NCBI GenBank assembly: GCA_944989445.1 | Contig: CALYLW010000544.1 | Span: 62,001-126,000 of the forward strand | Length of the DNA: 64,000 nucleotides | Source: Ampullaceana balthica | Taxonomy: Eukaryota > Mollusca > Gastropoda > Lymnaeidae | Reading direction: 5' to 3' | Part shown: positions 10,101-20,340 of the stretch, piece by piece | How positions within the stretch are numbered: the first letter of the stretch is position 1 | Layout: each line of letters starts with the position of its first letter | The notes under the pieces: model-generated | Databases searched by the model: none | What the model saw: the letters and a program-made list of their open reading frames with translations, nothing else | What the model was told of the DNA's origin: nothing | Position numbers and translations under genes: made by a program

Positions 10101-11258
10101 AATCAAACTAAAACTTTTAACAGAAGACTGTGACACATAATTCTTGATGGAACTGAAAATCCCTTTTAAAATGCGCTTTAAAGTAAAGTCAAGAATTATG
10201 TTTCGCAGAAATTTGATACCTGGTCATTTCTTGACGGTACTTTCGTACGGATATTAACAATTATCATAATTAAATACATCGATTGCAAACTCGAACACAA
10301 TCATAATGAAGTATACCGTTGCAATTAAAGAAGCACAATAATTATTCAATGCATTATTAACAAGATTATTATCAATAATCTCTGCATGTTTTTCATAATT
10401 TCAAGATCACAGCTCATACAGTAAAGAAGATGAGCATTTCTTCTATAAATCCTTAAAGACCAACAATTGTAACGAAACCAAGTCCACTAACACTGGTGTG
10501 GCAGCAAAGGAAAATCTTTCAGGTATCAAAACGATATTCAGTACATTCCTTTCATTATTTTAAAATTTATATAGCTAGAATAGCTTTGTTATGTGTAGAA
10601 AATATGTACAGTTGTATGCAGTTTGTGTAAAAAAAAAGCTAACTGAAAATTATTATTATCCAAAAAATATCTTATGTAAATATATTTTGGTGATGAAAGA
10701 GATAAAGGTAGTTTCAGATAAGGATATTTAAATAAGTTTGGGTGTATGTGAGGTGAGGATAATGTTAGGTAAGGAAGGTATATTGAAGTTGGAAATGGTA
10801 TTTGAGTTCAAGATTATGTTATGTGAGATAACGTTAATTGCACTTAATGTAAACATTATGGTAGTTGAGTTAAAGCAAATATATTGATAGGTGAAGTTTT
10901 GGAAAGGAATGATGTTCAAGGTAAAGTTGCGCTTATTTCAGTTGGAGATTTTTATATTTCAGGTTTTCAAAATGGTATTTATAATATTTTGCGTTGTCTT
11001 TTAGTAGTCATAGTCAAAATAACATTAGTAACTGCAGGAGAGCATACATTAAAAATAAACTCAATAAATATACAATGAAATTGTTTATGTATATATAGTT
11101 TTGTAACTAAAGAAATAACATGCTTTTCCAGAACCGATTTTTCTTAAATTTAATTTGAATTGTACAGTCTGTCGCATTTACCAACTTTCTTTTTTACAGG
11201 TGCACTATTGATGACTTTTGGATCGTTCTTTACCATCTACATGAATGTTTTTGTATAA
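4062..11258 (+). CDS. five-exon gene for an unrecognised secreted, probably GPI-anchored, cysteine-containing protein
   Basis: The gene joins five exons: 4062-4116, 6446-6669, 9484-9715, 10406-10522 and 11200-11258. All have GT-AG borders and matching phases (1, 0, 1, 1), giving 687 nt or 228 residues plus stop. Residues 1-18 (MQQLKLIFAVFVIFQGLS) form a clear signal peptide. Exons 2 and 3 (residues 19-93 and 94-170) each carry three cysteines (C35, C43, C80; C102, C111, C134). Their spacing is similar enough to suggest an old internal duplication. Residues 171-209 are hydrophilic with one more cysteine (C192). Residues 211-228 are hydrophobic and end the protein with no cytosolic tail, as in GPI-anchor signals. 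N-glycosylation sequons lie at N51, N171, N193 and N207. I do not recognise the family, so no function is proposed. Cell-surface or secreted location is inferred. An AATAAA lies 298 nt after the stop. Introns 1 and 2 carry transposons. Confidence 0.72.
4254..5920 (-). mobile_element. hAT-type MITE whose interior has expanded into an 87-bp minisatellite
   Basis: The terminal inverted repeats are CAGTGCTTCTCAAA at 4254 and TTTGAGAAGCACTG ending at 5920. The 8-bp target duplication GGATAGAG lies at 4246-4253 and 5921-5928, diagnostic of hAT-type insertion. The outer parts match, in reverse orientation, the compact 164-bp copy at 13241-13404. The interior is an array of about 18 units of 87 bp. 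The element lies in intron 1 of the gene starting at 4062. Confidence 0.92.
4294..5860. repeat. minisatellite, 87-bp unit, about 18 copies, inside a MITE
   Basis: Units begin at CCGTGGGCC (4294, 4381, 4468 and so on) and are nearly identical. Variants include a GTCC/ATCC switch, GCAG/GTAG, and a one-base deletion near 4765. The unit corresponds to almost the whole interior of the 164-bp parent MITE. Because 87 is divisible by 3, several frames stay open on both strands for hundreds of codons. These are not genes. Confidence 0.95.
5954..6249. repeat. tandem repeat, 58-bp unit, about 5 copies
   Basis: CAAATTAGAGTAACTTTGG recurs at 5954, 6012, 6070, 6128 and 6186, with a broken last unit. The array lies in intron 1, about 30 bp downstream of the expanded MITE. 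Confidence 0.92.
6446..6669 (+). CDS. exon 2 of the unrecognised secreted/GPI-type gene
   Basis: The acceptor ATTTCAAG ends at 6445 and the donor is CCG|GTAAGG. The alternative AG at 6452-6453 would break the frame with exon 1, so the first AG was chosen. It codes for residues 19-93, from EIQNLEITL to LHLWQP, with cysteines C35, C43 and C80 and the sequon N51-T-S. Confidence 0.72.
7083..8416. mobile_element. hAT element, internally decayed, with transposase zinc-finger remnant
   Basis: The ends are CTGTGGCGGATTTGG on the left and CTAAATCCGCCACTG on the right. The perfect 8-bp target duplication GCTAACTA lies at 7075-7082 and 8417-8424. Inside, 7660-7860 in broken frames resembles the N-terminal TTF/BED-like zinc-finger region of hAT transposases (a WLVYSTTN stretch, then TLFGYS). 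Just before it are KRKS-type basic residues. The catalytic DUF4371 core is absent. At 1334 bp it is a deletion derivative in intron 2 of the gene starting at 4062. Confidence 0.85.
8744..9123 (-). pseudogene. LINE ORF2 C-terminal fragment with frameshift
   Basis: From 9123 down, the minus strand codes LSERRLQWLGRVHRIDSERI and KKRGRPCVRYR, the RWLGH..RM....GRP..R(Y/W) signature found near the C-terminus of LINE ORF2 proteins. After a frameshift near 8915 it continues as WEGIAEECTLWWSRVREGTQ and AEATLTARSEERRARRK. Frameshifted and truncated, it is a retroelement relic in intron 2 of the gene starting at 4062. Confidence 0.75.
9205..9345 (+). pseudogene. second, inverted copy of the LINE C-terminal fragment
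   Basis: The plus strand reads VREVIHVAEASLIALSEERR and then DIVP. This matches the end of the minus-strand fragment at 8744-8850 (VREGTQAAEATLTARSEERR). The two copies point away from each other around about 350 bp. Confidence 0.65.
9484..9715 (+). CDS. exon 3 of the unrecognised secreted/GPI-type gene
   Basis: The acceptor TTTTCAG ends at 9483, the exon begins in phase 0 (YRMISANACDYEYF) and it ends with GCAA|GTAAGT in phase 1. It codes for residues 94-170 with cysteines C102, C111 and C134. Its C-x8-C followed by a third cysteine mirrors the C-x7-C plus third cysteine of exon 2. Confidence 0.72.
10406..10522 (+). CDS. exon 4 of the unrecognised secreted/GPI-type gene
   Basis: Of three closely spaced AGs (10404-10405, 10411-10412 and 10420-10421), only the first keeps the frame open. 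It gives NHSSYSKEDEHFFYKSLK and ends at TCAG|GTATCA in phase 1. This stalk-like, hydrophilic segment (residues 171-209) has three sequons and one cysteine. No ATG-initiated frame makes this exon obvious; the phase argument is the main support. Confidence 0.62.
11200..11258 (+). CDS. exon 5 of the unrecognised secreted/GPI-type gene (hydrophobic C-terminus)
   Basis: A strong acceptor (CTTTCTTTTTTACAG) ends at 11199. The exon completes Gly210 and then codes ALLMTFGSFFTIYMNVFV before TAA at 11256-11258. A protein ending within a hydrophobic stretch fits a GPI-attachment signal better than an ordinary transmembrane helix with a tail. Confidence 0.68.
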
Positions 11259-11555
11259 CAAGAATCAAGGCGCACTGAAAATCAACTTCAAAAGGAAGTA
11301 TAATATTTCAGACCAATGTTAAGAGATAATAAGATAATTTAAATGTGATTAAAAACAACGTAAGGCATAACATATCCGAAGATGATTTCCAGAGTTCATT
11401 TAGCTAAGTAAAATAATAGGTAGAAATTGAACCACCCAAAATTTAATGTTAGGTGGTAATTAAATCAAACTATGTACATATTTTTAGTTATCGTTAGCAC
11501 AAACGATGATAAGACACAATTGAAAGTTTAAGTTTAAATGTAACATGAGAAATTT

Positions 11556-11561
11556 AATAAA
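11556..11561 (+). promoter_or_regulatory. candidate polyadenylation signal AATAAA
   Basis: AATAAA occurs 298 nt downstream of the stop of the unrecognised secreted/GPI-type gene, in AT-rich 3' UTR-like sequence. Such hexamers are frequent by chance at this base composition. Confidence 0.45.
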
Positions 11562-13240
11562 GCCAAAATTAAACATCATTTTTGCAACCGGAAAAATAGT
11601 TTTTGTTGAAATTATTTTAATTGATGCAACTTCATGTTTCTGTTTACGAAGTCTGAGAACAGCACACGATTTTGCTGCAACCCCTCGAAAAAATTAAAAT
11701 GTGTTTGTTTTTGTATGTGTCGCCATTTCATTTTACAATGAGTTAAATGCATCTGTGTCGAGAAGGGGAAATTTAAGCAAGGAACCAGAAGAAATCTTGA
11801 GATTTTTTTAACTTGAAGTCTTTTTAACGCGAACAGATTGACAGTGTAAATGTCTCACCCAGCGGATTGAAATGTTTTATTGCCTATTTATATTAAAGGA
11901 ACTATCGAACTGTGGTGACTCACAGCGTGAATTAATTCCCTGAAATCGAGACACGACTGTTAGATTAATTGAACACACGTTATTAATAGCACACCATACA
12001 AGTGTTGTCGATAACTTACTGGCCAAACTATTTCCTAAGGTTCAAGGGTTTGAAACCAAAACTATTTTTTAATGAAAAAGTATCATTGGCATGTTATATC
12101 AGACATAAGTATAAAATGTTTTATATATTAATTATTTTTAGAAGAAATGTTGAAAGATATTTTTGTATGCTATTAATTTACAAGCCTCAAAAATTGCCGG
12201 ATCAGTCATCTTGCACTATAGAGATACTGTACCAGCATTTTTACGATTTGTTTGCGCTTGCAGCTTTGGGGCCGTCCATAAATGACGTCACGCGATTTTT
12301 GCCGATTTTTGACCCCCTCCCTCCCCCTCGTCACGCGTCGTCACAAAAACTTAGACCCCCCCTCTAAAAATACGTCACAAATCTTTGACCCCCCAAAAAA
12401 CAACAACAACAACAAAACACCGGAAAAAACACACTTTATTTTCTATTTGAAAATAAGTATGTTTCAAATCACTTTCATTGTCATTTAAGTATTCATTATT
12501 TATTTAGTGAAGATCTACATTGTAATATCGTAACCCGCGTGAAGCATTTAAAAAAAAACAACATTTAACCGGCCTTCAGAAAACGAACTGTGTTCAAACA
12601 TCCTTAGATTATATTTTATTTTAATGCATACAAATTAAACATTAATAATCACGGTTAACTTCTTTGTTTACAAAAAAAAATACCGGTATTAAAAATAACA
12701 TTTTTAAAATGTATTTTTAAAAAATCCCTCAATTGACTGACGGGCATCCTGTAAGAAAGAGGTCGACGAACAGAGGTAACTAACCTCATCTGGGGTCAAA
12801 AAAGGAATTCTTGGGGGTAATGCAGACTCATTTTGGACATATAACATCCACTACAATCCACTAGATATATTAAAATACGTCATGTGAACGTGTACGCTTG
12901 GAACATATGCCCATTATTGAACCGGTTCCTTCCAGAAAATGCATTTTTTAAAAAATTTGACAACTATGTAGATTTCTTAGCTACGTACTATACGAAGACA
13001 CCTAAATCTACCCTACTTTCATTTATATTGACACGAGTGACAATAATCTTAATCCACATGACTTGCCTGTATCACAAATCCTTTCTGTGATATTTAAAAT
13101 TAATGCCTTAAAAACTGAGCTAAGAAGAAAAGTTGTTTTGTGCTCCTCTCGAATTGCGATGTCAAGAATGTAATGCATTCAATTAAGTTAATGAATACTT
13201 GACTAATTTTAAATGTGCTCATTTACCATTATATCTAGAA

Positions 13241-13404
13241 CAGTGCTTCTCAAACTTTTTAGTATGGCGGACCGGCAGGAATTTGTTCCATTGCACCAGG
13301 GACCAGTGCACTATTTTCCCTGCACTGACAATTTTTTCAGTCCTTTTTTTTACAACATCTGCGGACCGGCACCGGTCCGCGGACCACCACTTTGAGAAGC
13401 ACTG
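13241..13404 (+). mobile_element. compact 164-bp hAT-type MITE (parent form)
   Basis: CAGTGCTTCTCAAAC begins the element and TTTGAGAAGCACTG ends it. The 8-bp target duplication ATCTAGAA is perfect at 13233-13240 and 13405-13412. There is no coding capacity. It is the same family as the expanded copy at 4254-5920, and serves as the unexpanded reference for that minisatellite. Confidence 0.93.
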
Positions 13405-13939
13405 ATCTAGAAGACTAGAATGGCTAGGGGCGTTTGACCAAAAACCAATCGAACAATTATATCAAACTTAAAACGTTTTTAATTCTATCAAAAATATGCC
13501 CCCCCCCTTTTCCCCTTTTAAAGAAAAAGGATATTCCGTGTCGTTTTGACTTAAAATATCTACACATAATCCTATTCAGATCATTTTTAGACACTTGTCA
13601 TGCTTGTAAAACTCACCAGTAGCATTTTCGGAAGGGGGGGGGGCGCTAACGACGCTCCCCCAAATCCCCGAGTCATGTGAGCAGGACCTAGAGTCTGGAG
13701 GTTAGGGGGGGGGGTAACGCACACATAAACTTGTATATTTTGGGGTAACGGGCAAAAAAGTTCGACTCATGCGAGAATCAAACGGAGCTGTGGTTACATC
13801 ACAAATGCTTTGATGTCAACATCAAACGACGCAGTGTAACAATTTCATATGTTATCTTGTGGATTCTCAAACTTAAGGGTTATAATTAGATTTAATTTTC
13901 GTGTCTTGATAGCTTACGCCAACCAGCCTCTGATGGCCT

Positions 13940-13965
13940 ACCGACCGGCACATTGAGAAGCACTG
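13940..13965. mobile_element. solo end of the same hAT-type MITE family
   Basis: GACCGGCACATTGAGAAGCACTG matches one terminus of the 13241 MITE, but no partner end is found to its left. It is probably a truncated copy. Confidence 0.45.
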
Positions 13966-14956
13966 ATTTAAAATAAAAGGGAAAAAAAAGTCATTAAATA
14001 AATTGTATGCGACCAAATATTTCAGTGGAAGTTTAATTTAAAGTTATCCTTTTGATGTGACGTCACATTTCGTCAACCCCCCTCCCTCCCCCTCGTCCCG
14101 CATCGTCACAAAAGTGTGACCCTTCTCCCCCCCTAGGTGCGTGACGTCATTTATGGACGGCCCCTTTGCAATAATCTGTAAGACACTCAGACGTCCATAT
14201 CCCAAAGGCATGTGCTGTATTTAGATCGATATTTAAGGTGGTTATACACAATAAAATAAAATAAATTTAAAGATGTTATAATAAATTTTTAGAAGTGATG
14301 AAAACATATTTTAGCAGGATATACACATGGACTTATAAAAATCATGCGGTGATGCTGATGATAGTAAATAAAGTATGTGAAATGTTAATTACAAACAATA
14401 ATCAATTAACATTCATCCAATAATCTCCTAAGTGTATGCGTGCCATTAAGACTGTGTTCCATAGCCATAGAAATACAAAGTAATTTGCCAATATATAAAA
14501 TATAAGCATTAATTGGGAATACACACTCGGTGCTTCATGTTTATAAAAATTTAGTTATATAAGCTGAGTAGATGGGAAATTCCCACGGTCATATTATCTT
14601 ACTTAAGACAGGGTTCATTGCGGCGATTTTAAAAGTTAACGGATTAAAGCGGTCTAGGAAATAAAATTATCCAATGAATTAACTGGACAATACATATGAT
14701 GCAAAAACATGATGTTATTGTTCGACATATCCACTGCACCCTCTCCAAAAACAAAAATACAACAAAATTAAAAACAACAGCAAAAAAAAACCTAATTGCA
14801 AAGCGAACTCATTTTTGACTCAACACGTTAGTTTGAATCATAGAATGGGAAATGCAATACACTGCGAATACACAAACCATCTTCGTCACGACCAGACAAA
14901 AACAGACATATTTTTATAATCGAGAACATTGTAAGCATGATGAAATCAGATTTCTC

Positions 14957-15105
<149 letters not shown>

Positions 15106-15225
15106 CCTTTTGTACTTTCTTATTATCCACGAGTTTCAGGACGTTACAGCCCCAGAACCCCATGAGAAGATTTCTTTTACAATAAATCGTTACATTGAAA
15201 CGCTATCTGAAATTCGACGCAAATA

Positions 15226-16185
15226 ATCGCTTGCAGTTGAAGCAGAGATTAAGTTAACTAGTTTTCTTTTTTATTAATACAGATTTTTAAAAATTAATTT
15301 CGATTTACAGTGTAACAGTTTTCTTGTAGTTGCTGAATGTTTCAATATGACACACGTGATAAAAGTCCACTGTAAGTTTCGTTTTTACAGCGACTCAAAA
15401 TTGCCAAAACTCAAAAGGCCAAAAAATTTAATTTGAAATTAAGATTAGCAAATGTAAAATAAAAAAATTATAATAAAAAATATGCAAATATTGGTTGGAT
15501 GTGTTTTAAAATCACTTTCATTTACGTATCAGAATCTTGTCGCGCAATTAAAATGATTTAAGAACTAAAATGCATAAATTGTTCGTCGCTCTTCACTGAC
15601 ATATGACTGTATAGATGGATTAGCGCACCATTATTTGAAAGAACTGAAACATGTATCTATAATTGCGCTGCGTCCCTGAACACAGTTTCAACTGAAAGTT
15701 GCCGGAGTGGCTTAACACAGAGGGATACCATATTGGAGTGCGCTTCTATGTCTAAGAAACTGCAGCAACCTTATGCAACAATCTTCCCCATTATAATTTA
15801 AAACTATTTTAATCTAAGTTTAGAAAACCAGAGCACGCTGAGCATTTTCGACAAGTTTGGAAAATTAGCGCTATTAAAGAAACCTTCAACATCAACCATT
15901 TTAAAGAAAAAGAAAATTCGCCTCCTTTGGTAGATACTTGACCTCAAAGCACAAAAACCAAAATTTAACCAAATGGAATAAAACAATGCTTTTAATCTCT
16001 AACAGTTAAGTTAAGTATGTTAATTTTAAATAAAGCTCTTCTATAAAAGAAGTTCACACGCATGCGTTTAACGAACTGTGAGATTAATTTTTATATTTTA
16101 AAGATTCTATGAGTCAGTCTATTGCGTTTTACTTTTATTTATTTTTATAATAGTCTTCAAACCGTTTCCTAAAACAACAAAGTAT

Positions 16186-16218
<33 letters not shown>

Positions 16219-16552
16219 AATCACTTTTTTTCAAGAAGTAACCTTCATTAATTTCAAACTAAAAGTTTTTTTTTAAGTCAAAGGTCAATAAGAAGGGAAA
16301 AGACTTTTCGTTCACGAGATTATTCATCGGTTACCCCGCTTAGAGTTAACGATATGAAACCTTTTGTTACGTGTTTTCGTCAAAATAAATCGCAACAAGC
16401 GTGCGTGTTTCTGTAAAATGTAAAATTCAACAAATTTGATTCCCAATAGTCGTTAATATTGAAATTAAATTCCCATTACAATCATAATTTGTAATAAAAC
16501 ATTTTAATTTTTTTTTAAGTTTATGATTTTGCATCCCAAATACTTCAAAGCT
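15226..16552. other. AT-rich intergenic sequence, no gene seen
   Basis: There are only short chance frames. A (AAT)n microsatellite lies at about 16190-16221. No splice-consistent coding segments were found. Confidence 0.5.
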
Positions 16553-16555
16553 TAT

Positions 16556-16980
16556 GGGGCCGTCCATAAATGTCGTCACGCGATTTTGGTGATTTTTCAC
16601 TCCCCCTCCCCCTCATCACACGCCGTCAAAAAAACTTAGAACCCCCCTCCAATATGACATCACAAAGCTTTGTGCGCCACTCCCCCCTTAAAAGCTGTAT
16701 TTTCTATTTGAAAAATTGCATATTTTAAATCACGTTTTTGTCATTTAAGTATGTATTTAGTGTAATGTGTTACTCTGATATCGTAACACGCGTGAAGCAA
16801 TGTAAAACGCCATAAATTAAATTGTAAGAAATCAAATATTCAAGTGTAACTTAATTTAAAGTTACACGTTTTGATGTGATGTTACATTTCTCAAACGTTC
16901 CCCTCCCTCTGGTCACACATCGTCACAAATATGTGGACCCCCCTCCCCCTAGGTGCGTGACGTCATTTATGAGCGGCCTC
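16556..16980. mobile_element. CRE-bearing MITE, intact 425-bp copy (B)
   Basis: It begins GGGGCCGTCCATAAATG and ends CGTCATTTATGAGCGGCCTC. The flanking trinucleotide TAT is duplicated (16553-16555 and 16981-16983). C-rich runs separated by CGTCAC motifs lie near both ends. There is no coding capacity. TGACGTCA is intact at 16958-16965, while the left copy is mutated. Confidence 0.88.
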
Positions 16981-17778
16981 TATGTTGTTTGTTGATTTTT
17001 TTTTATTAGGATTAACACTTTTGTTATCTTCTTCAATTATTGAGCCCTTATACCATAAAAATGTCAAAATTGATCAAAATGCCTTCGTCGATTAATGAAT
17101 TTTTCTTTAATTTTAAATGTCTCTGAAAGTCAAACATAAAATAAATGCACAAATCATAATTTCATTAATCTGTACTGAGGATTTCTGTCTACATATTGGG
17201 GTCAATATTGTTAATCTCACCAAGGGCTCTAACTCTGCAGTACCAATATAAGAACGACACAAACACATCTTCCTACCGCGTCTGTGGAAGTCTGTACAGA
17301 AAAGGTCGGAAGGGCGTTAATCTTTTCCTTAGCTAATCCTCTTGTCTGTTCAGTCCTTGTCTCTTCATGCGTTGAGTGCCCCGATGTTGTGAGTCCAGGT
17401 CTGTTGTCTTCATTTGATTGTTGGCATAGTGAGGCAAGGGTATATATCACCAACACTATATTCAAGCGGGACATCTTCCCAGTTTTTTGGTTTTTTTTCC
17501 TATGAAGACAAACATTTTTTTTAGGATTTTAAGAAATGTACAATACATTTAGACGGCAAATAGAATTATAATCCGACACAATGTACAACATAAGAAGTTT
17601 TTATGATAAAATATTAACTAATCCACAAACAAGCCTTGAAAAGTATCTCGAAATGATTATATTCGATTATCTTAGAGAATTCTTCCAGGCATGTTTACTT
17701 GAAATGGAATAAATGGAAGTGTGTAGAAGCGGGACGAAATTTTGTGAGACTGCAATAAGTAACGGTGAGCAGCTAATC

Positions 17779-17968
17779 CAGGGCCGGCCTTAAGTAAAAG
17801 TTTAAGCATAGGCAAATTAGGCAGCCGCCCAGGGCCTCCGATTAGTCTCATCATTATTGGGGGCCTAGCTCAAAAATCTTTCCATATTTATTTTTTTTAA
17901 ATTTCTATTACATTTAGGGCCATCAAATTCACTTCGCCTAGGGCCTCCAATTCCCTTAGACCGGCCCA
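17779..17968. mobile_element. probable hAT-type MITE (CAGGGCCGGCCTTA ends)
   Basis: CAGGGCCGGCCTTAAG on the left is mirrored by CCTTAGACCGGCCC on the right. The right terminus is altered and no clean 8-bp target duplication is seen, so the boundaries are approximate. Confidence 0.5.
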
Positions 17969-18174
17969 GGCCAAAGGATCATATAATAATGCTCGATCTT
18001 AGATAGAAGAATTATTATTATTATTGCTATTATTTCTGATATTATGTTATTTTTAAATCCCCAAAAGATCCCCAAAAAGCTTTAACAAAGGGAGTTGAGC
18101 CATGAAAGCCTTACAAACGTTATTGAACTGTATTATTACTCTTGAAATCTTCGACATCTGAACTTGTTCAATTT

Positions 18175-19193
18175 CTATTGTTAAGTATTGCAACTATCAT
18201 CCACCGTCTATTGTTAAGTATTGCAACTATCATCCACCATCTATTGTTAAGTATTGCAACTATCATCCACCGTCTATTGTTAAGTACTGCAACTATCATC
18301 CACCGTCTATTATTAAGTATTGCAAATATCATCCACCGTCTATTGTTAAGTATTGCAACTATCATCCATCTTCTATTGTTAAGTATTGCAACTATCATCC
18401 ACCGTCTATTGTTAAGTATTGCAACTATCATCCACCATCTATTGTTAAGTATTGCAACTATCATCCACCGTCTATTGTTAAGTATTGCAACTATCATCCA
18501 CCGTCTATTGTTAAGTATTGCAACTATCATCCACCGTCTAGTGTTAAGTATTGCAACTATCATCCACCATCTATTGTTAAGTATTGCAACTATCATCCAC
18601 CGTCTATTGTTAAGTACTGCAACTATCATCCACCGTCTATTGTTAAGTATTGCAACTATCATCCACCGTCTATTGTTAAGTATTGCAACTATCATCCACC
18701 GTCTATTGTTAAGTATTGCAACTATCATCCACCATCTATTGTTAAGTATTGCAACTATCATCCACCGTCTATTGTTAAGTACTGCAACTATCATCCACCG
18801 TCTATTATTAAGTATTGCAAATATCATCCACCGTCTATTGTTAAGTATTGCAACTATCATCCATCTTCTATTGTTAAGTATTGCAACTATCATCCACCGT
18901 CTATTGTTAAGTATTGCAACTATCATCCACCATCTATTGTTAAGTATTGCAACTATCATCCACCGTCTATTGTTAAGTATTGCAACTATCATCCACCGTC
19001 TATTGTTAAGTATTGCAACTATCATCCACCGTCTATTGTTAAGTATTGCAACTATCATCCACCGTCTATTGTTAAGTATTGCAACTATCATCCACCGCCT
19101 ATTGTTAAGTATTGCAACTATCATCCACCGCCTATTGTTAAGTATTGCAACTATCATCCACCGTCTATTGTTAAGTATTGCAACTATCTTCCA
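18175..19193. repeat. minisatellite, 33-bp unit, about 31 copies, with a higher-order duplication
   Basis: The unit begins CTATTGTTAAGTATTGCAAC. Marker variants (GTACTGC; TATTATTAAG with GCAAATATC; CCATCTTC) occur in the same order from about 18284 and again from about 18779. This shows a 495-bp (15-unit) block duplication within the array. The period is a multiple of three, which creates long hydrophobic pseudo-ORFs on both strands. Confidence 0.95.
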
Positions 19194-19629
19194 CTGTGAA
19201 GGACGTGTTTAATCTCTATGGGTACTCACTAGTTGACTAGTTGCCAACCTTACACCGACCGTGTAACTAGTGTACTGCAGCAGGTTCCAACGTTTCAAAA
19301 AATTAAATGCTAGACTAGGTTTATTTAATGTTAAAACTTCGAATAAAACAGACGTCATTGTTTAGGGTATTTGTATTTACCAGTTTCTTGGATGTTTAAA
19401 CAAATTCAATATTTTCATAACCGGTTAAATTAACACCATTTACTGTATATTTGTTCTTTTATAGAACAAAAAAAAGCAACACTTTTAAAAACTTGTTTCG
19501 TGACCAGTGTAATGTTGACGAGATATTTTTTTTTGGAATGATGGGGCTCAAAGTGAAAAAAAAAGTATAGATGGCTGGGGGGGGGGTGGGATGATTCATT
19601 GACTTGCAAACAACTGCTCATCAACGTAC

Positions 19630-19815
19630 ATCCAGACAAATTTGATGGTTATTCCGTAGTTACCAATAACATTCAGTCAAGCTTGGTAGTTATTCCAAAG
19701 TTACATATGAAATTTAGTAACTTTGTCATGACTTCAAAATTATGTATTACACTCAGAAAAACTTGGTGGCAATTCAAAAGTTACCAATTACATTCAGATA
19801 AACTTGGTCATCATT
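19630..19815. repeat. degenerate short tandem repeat
   Basis: Motifs of the type AAACTTGGT, CAAAGTTAC and CATTCAG recur about every 40-60 bp with many changes. It is an old, eroded array. No gene is seen between 19212 and 20340. Confidence 0.45.
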
Positions 19816-20340
19816 AAAAAAAAATAATTGTATTTCCTTATCAATTCACGAAGAGGCAGCTGTAAAACAAACCAAAAAAATCAAAATTGTCTTCCAGCAC
19901 ATAGTATTAACTTACCGATGTTGTTCTATTTGTCTTTATCTTAATCTCAGCCGATAACAACAGAGACAATCGAGCGCTGAGTGTCAATAAATCGATTTAA
20001 CCGTACCCATAAGTGAGGGGACTTAGTTAGGAAAGTTCGATCTCGATTCCTAATATGGTAAATGCAACCAGCGACTACAATGTGTCATGTGACCACTATA
20101 AAAAAAAGTAAACGCGGCTCTACTCACCTGTCTAAACCTCTCCGGTTTATCAAGATTAAACAATTCGTGCACATGATTTAACATTTCTTCCGTTTGTTTT
20201 ACAACAATCACATTATAAAATAACAAAACTCCAATAAAATTCCTGGGTTGGGGGGTAGAAAAATAAAATACATTAGCCTCATTATTTAATGAATTATTAA
20301 AAAACACATTCCCTAACTAAACTTGCGGTTTCCCTAAAAG

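Larger units (their letters stand above)
12268..14164. mobile_element. CRE-bearing MITE interrupted by a 1.4-kb insertion (copy A)
   Basis: It begins GGGGCCGTCCATAAATGACG and ends with the inverted copy at 14164. The flanking trinucleotide is TTT on both sides. Compared with the intact 425-bp copy at 16556-16980, homology stops near 12550 (GTAACCCGCGTGAAGCATTT) and resumes near 13990 (AAATTGTATGCGACC). The 1.4 kb between is inserted and itself holds the hAT-type MITE at 13241. Confidence 0.85.

Noticed and set aside
18175..19193. Possible CRISPR-like array (33-bp repeats)
   Set aside because: The units are contiguous with no spacers, and the context is a eukaryotic genome. The other arrays in the window fail in the same way.
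18142..19212. 356-codon hydrophobic frame (LLLSIATIIHR repeats) that resembles a multi-pass membrane protein
   Set aside because: It is a 33-bp minisatellite, and the opposite strand is equally open. Hydrophobicity follows from the AT-rich unit.
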